Origin: Phycisphaerae bacterium
GTDB taxonomy: Bacteria; Planctomycetota; Phycisphaerae; Phycisphaerales; SM1A02
Assembly: GCA_030432455.1 (NCBI GenBank)
Contig: JAUIHC010000026.1
Coordinates: 1 to 15,188, forward strand
DNA: 15,188 nucleotides
Reading direction: 5' to 3'
The notes below the pieces were generated by a model that worked only from the letters and a program-made list of their open reading frames with translations, searched no databases and was not told the origin of the DNA. This document shows, piece after piece, positions 13,134 through 15,188 of the stretch; positions within the stretch are counted from its first letter, which is position 1; every line of letters starts with the position of its first letter. The position numbers and the translations under genes are program-made.

Positions 13134-14417
13134 ATGTCCATCGACATCGTCTCCGTGCACGCCCGCCAGATCCTCGACTCCCGCGGCAACCCCACCCTCG
13201 AAGCCGAGGTCATCCTCGAGGACGGATCCGCCGGCCGGGCCGCGGTCCCGAGCGGTGCTTCCACCGGCGAGAACGAGGCGGTCGAGCTTCGTGACGGCGG
13301 CGATGCGTGGCTCGGCAAGGGCGTCGAGCAGGCGGTCACCAACGTCAACACCCGGATCGCCGACGCGGTCGAAGGTCTCGACGGACTCGATCAGGAGACC
13401 CTCGACGCGACGCTCTGCGACCTCGACGGCACCGAGACCAAGGCGAACCTCGGCGCGAACGCGACCCTCGCGGTCTCGCTCGCCGCGGCCCACGCCGCCG
13501 CCGCCGCGACCAACCAGTCGCTCTACCGCTACCTCGGCGGTACGACCGCGCGGGTGCTTCCGGTCCCGATGATGAACATCCTCAACGGCGGCAAGCACGC
13601 GGACAACACCGTGGACTTTCAGGAGTTCATGATCCAGCCGGTCGGCTTCGAGGAGTTCGAGACGGCGCTGCGGGCCGGCGTCGAGTGCTACCACGCGCTC
13701 AAGGGCGTCCTCAAGAAGCGAGGCCTCTCGACCGCGGTCGGCGACGAGGGCGGATTCGCGCCGGATCTCAAGAGCAACGAGGAGGCTCTGGAGGTCATCG
13801 CCGAGGCGGTCGAGAAGGCGGGCTACGACTTCGGCAACGAGATCGTCGTGGCCCTCGATCCCGCCACCAGCGAACTCGCGAACGAGGCGAAGAAGCTCGG
13901 CAAGACCGGGTACTGCTTCTTCTCCAGCGATCCGACCCGGGTGATCTCGGCCGCGGAGATGGTGGACCTCTGGGCTGGGTGGTGCGAGAAGTGGCCGATC
14001 GCCTCGATCGAGGACGGTCTCGCCGAGGACGACTGGGACGGCTGGCGACTGCTCACCGAGCGGCTCGGTGACGAGATCCAGCTCGTCGGCGACGACCTTT
14101 TCGTCACCAACCCCCGCTTCCTCGAGCGGGGCATCGAGGAAGGCTGCGCGAACGCCATCCTCGTGAAGGTCAACCAGATCGGCACCCTCAGCGAGGCCCT
14201 CGACGCGGTGAACCTGGCGACCCGCTGTGGCTTCGCCAGCGTGCTCAGTCACCGTTCCGGCGAGACCGAGGACGCGACCATCGCCGACATCGCGGTGGCG
14301 ACCAACTGCGGCCAGATCAAGACCGGCGCCCCCTGCCGCAGCGACCGCAACGCCAAGTACAACCAGCTCCTCCGCATCGCCGAGGAACTCGGTCCGAACG
14401 CCCGATACGGCTTCTGA
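13134..14417 (+). CDS. eno: Enolase
   Basis: This 427-residue glycolytic enzyme interconverts 2-phosphoglycerate and phosphoenolpyruvate, with magnesium, in the cytoplasm. Length and motifs are standard: SGASTGENEAVELRDG (40-55), GDEGGFAP (203-210) with the catalytic Glu205, metal ligands Asp242 (ALDP), Glu293 (SIEDGLAEDD) and Asp320 (VGDD), catalytic Lys345 (LVKVNQIG), and the signature LSHRSGETED (371-380). The ATG at 13134 fits the conserved N-terminus (ARQILDSRGNPT), but no clear Shine-Dalgarno site precedes it. A much longer in-frame opening from 12462 only overlaps the dehydrogenase and is not real. A strong hairpin follows 20 bases past the stop. Confidence 0.98.
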   Translation: MSIDIVSVHARQILDSRGNPTLEAEVILEDGSAGRAAVPSGASTGENEAVELRDGGDAWLGKGVEQAVTNVNTRIADAVEGLDGLDQETLDATLCDLDGTETKANLGANATLAVSLAAAHAAAAATNQSLYRYLGGTTARVLPVPMMNILNGGKHADNTVDFQEFMIQPVGFEEFETALRAGVECYHALKGVLKKRGLSTAVGDEGGFAPDLKSNEEALEVIAEAVEKAGYDFGNEIVVALDPATSELANEAKKLGKTGYCFFSSDPTRVISAAEMVDLWAGWCEKWPIASIEDGLAEDDWDGWRLLTERLGDEIQLVGDDLFVTNPRFLERGIEEGCANAILVKVNQIGTLSEALDAVNLATRCGFASVLSHRSGETEDATIADIAVATNCGQIKTGAPCRSDRNAKYNQLLRIAEELGPNARYGF

Positions 14418-14436
14418 GCCCGCTCGCCCGATCATG

Positions 14437-14474
14437 ACGGCCCCGTGGATCACGCCGGTGATCCGCGGGGCCGT
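14437..14474 (+). terminator. Strong hairpin after enolase
   Basis: A 17-bp stem (one U-G pair) with a 4-base loop begins 20 bases after the enolase stop; its arms start ACGGCCCCGTGG and end with GGGGCCGT. There is no U-run, so it may be a U-less intrinsic terminator or a 3' end stabiliser, as seen in GC-rich bacteria. Confidence 0.6.
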
Positions 14475-14562
14475 GTCGATGGGGCCTCATGCCCGGGACC
14501 GGGTGGACCGGCACCTGGGCGCGGGTCCTGCGCGACCGCTCGCATCAGTCTCACTCCGACAA

Positions 14563-14582
14563 GCCGAGGGACCCCCTTCGGC
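14563..14582 (+). other. Second small hairpin in the enolase-glycosyltransferase gap
   Basis: GCCGAGGG and CCTTCGGC pair over 8 bp (one G-U) around a 4-base loop. No T-run follows. Nothing else recognisable lies in the rest of this 248-base gap apart from the box at 14634. Confidence 0.3.
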
Positions 14583-14633
14583 ACTGCACCATGAGGTCCG
14601 AAGAGCCGATGAACTCCGGCGGCGGATGTCCGG

Positions 14634-14658
14634 TACCGTCGGGTCCCGATCCGCGGAG
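14634..14658 (+). promoter_or_regulatory. Putative -10 box and ribosome-binding site of the glycosyltransferase
   Basis: TACCGT (14634-14639) overlaps the palindrome CGGTACCG (14631-14638) and lies 26 bases before the ATG. GGAG (14655-14658) lies 7 bases before that ATG and decides the start at 14666 over in-frame ATGs at 14591 and 14609. Confidence 0.35.
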
Positions 14659-14665
14659 TTCCCTC

Positions 14666-15188
14666 ATGTCCGGTCGCGTCGACGTCCTCATCATCACCCA
14701 CAACGAGCGGTTGAACCTGCCGCACTGCCTCCGCAGCCTCGAGGGCTGGGTGGGACGGATCCACGTGGTGGACTCGGGCTCGACCGACGGGACGCAGGAG
14801 ATCGCCCGGCGGGCCGGAGCCGAGGTCGTCCACCACGCCTGGGAGGGCTACGCCGGCCAGCGGAACTGGGCGATGGAGCATCTCGTCTTCGATGCCCCGT
14901 GGACGCTCATCCTCGATGCCGACGAGGTGATCACCGAGGACCTGAAGGCCCGCATCCTCGAGATCGTCGAGCAGGATCCCGATACGGTCGTGGAGAACGG
15001 GTTCTTCATCAACCGCCTGACCTACTTCGTCGGAAGCCCCATCCGACACTGCGGGTACTTCCCGTCGTACAACCTCCGACTCTTCAAGACCGGACGAGGT
15101 CGATATGAGACCCGGGAGGTCCACGAGCATCTCGATCTCGAAGGTCCGATCGGACGGGTCGAGACCCCGATGCTTCACGACGATCGCC
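14666..15188 (+). CDS. Family 2 glycosyltransferase, WaaE/KdtX-like (partial)
   Basis: The gene runs off the right edge after 174 codons. The visible part is a GT-A fold family 2 glycosyltransferase of the type that adds sugars to the lipopolysaccharide core or related envelope glycans. Landmarks are VLIITHNERLNLPHCLRSLE (7-26), the nucleotide-sugar motif VVDSGSTDGT, WEGYAGQRNWA, the DADE metal site, and the later GYFPSYNLRLFK and REVHEHLDLEG, all typical of the WaaE/KdtX group. The sugar and acceptor cannot be named. Because it continues past the window, total length and any C-terminal domain are unknown. It starts 248 bases after enolase with its own likely promoter, so it probably belongs to a separate transcript. 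Confidence 0.93.
   Translation, partial: MSGRVDVLIITHNERLNLPHCLRSLEGWVGRIHVVDSGSTDGTQEIARRAGAEVVHHAWEGYAGQRNWAMEHLVFDAPWTLILDADEVITEDLKARILEIVEQDPDTVVENGFFINRLTYFVGSPIRHCGYFPSYNLRLFKTGRGRYETREVHEHLDLEGPIGRVETPMLHDDR

Noticed and set aside
14591..14665. In-frame upstream ATGs for the glycosyltransferase
   Set aside because: The sequence between them lacks family resemblance and spans the promoter and Shine-Dalgarno candidates, which favour the ATG at 14666.

Overview
This window looks like chromosomal DNA from a high-GC bacterium, most likely a planctomycete of the Phycisphaerae/Phycisphaerales type. Three things point that way. A secreted protease ends in a two-loop dockerin-like tail. A MotB homologue has a His/Gly-rich N-terminus. 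A small uncharacterised ORF sits between nuoE and nuoF. The first and third are patterns I associate with this group. The assignment is inference, because the window has no rRNA or other definitive marker. Gene density is high, no stretch over about 300 bases lacks a gene, and I see no mobile element, CRISPR array or tRNA.

Layout. Bases 1-151 are an AT-rich edge with a hairpin. Bases 152-6117 hold a leftward, tightly packed set: nuoD, nuoE, a 68-residue orphan, nuoF, ybeY, a CBS-domain CorC/HlyC-type protein and a DUF4870 membrane protein. It probably runs from a promoter near 6185. Bases 6273-8057 encode a fused double-domain ABC permease of the ferric-iron (FbpB-like) type with no partner genes nearby. 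Bases 8098-9651 encode a secreted subtilase-like protease with a dockerin tail. Bases 9774-11359 hold a motA-motB stator pair. Bases 11576-11854 encode an HU-family DNA-binding protein. All of these read leftward. From 12031 the genes read rightward: a D-2-hydroxyacid dehydrogenase, enolase, and a family 2 glycosyltransferase (WaaE/KdtX-like) cut by the right edge.

How the genes relate. NuoD, NuoE and NuoF are parts of respiratory complex I (NADH:quinone oxidoreductase); the rest of the complex must be encoded elsewhere. YbeY (rRNA maturation) and the CorC-type protein are commonly adjacent in bacteria, and here they overlap by 4 bp. MotA and MotB form one ion-driven stator. Enolase belongs to glycolysis. 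The dehydrogenase beside it resembles phosphoglycerate dehydrogenase, so a shared link to 3-carbon acid metabolism is possible but unproven.

The most interesting signals are small. (1) The permease and the dehydrogenase lack a Shine-Dalgarno sequence and have a TAGnnT box 8-9 nt before the ATG, inside a GC-rich inverted repeat, which suggests leaderless mRNAs. Most other genes here have clear GGAG(G) sites. (2) TAnnnT boxes recur in most intergenic gaps and several overlap inverted repeats. (3) The subtilase has Glu at the usual catalytic Asp position. (4) YbeY's third zinc-ligand His is shifted by one residue. (5) The 68-residue ORF inside the nuo cluster is a candidate complex I-associated protein. 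I did not find a convincing new multi-gene system.
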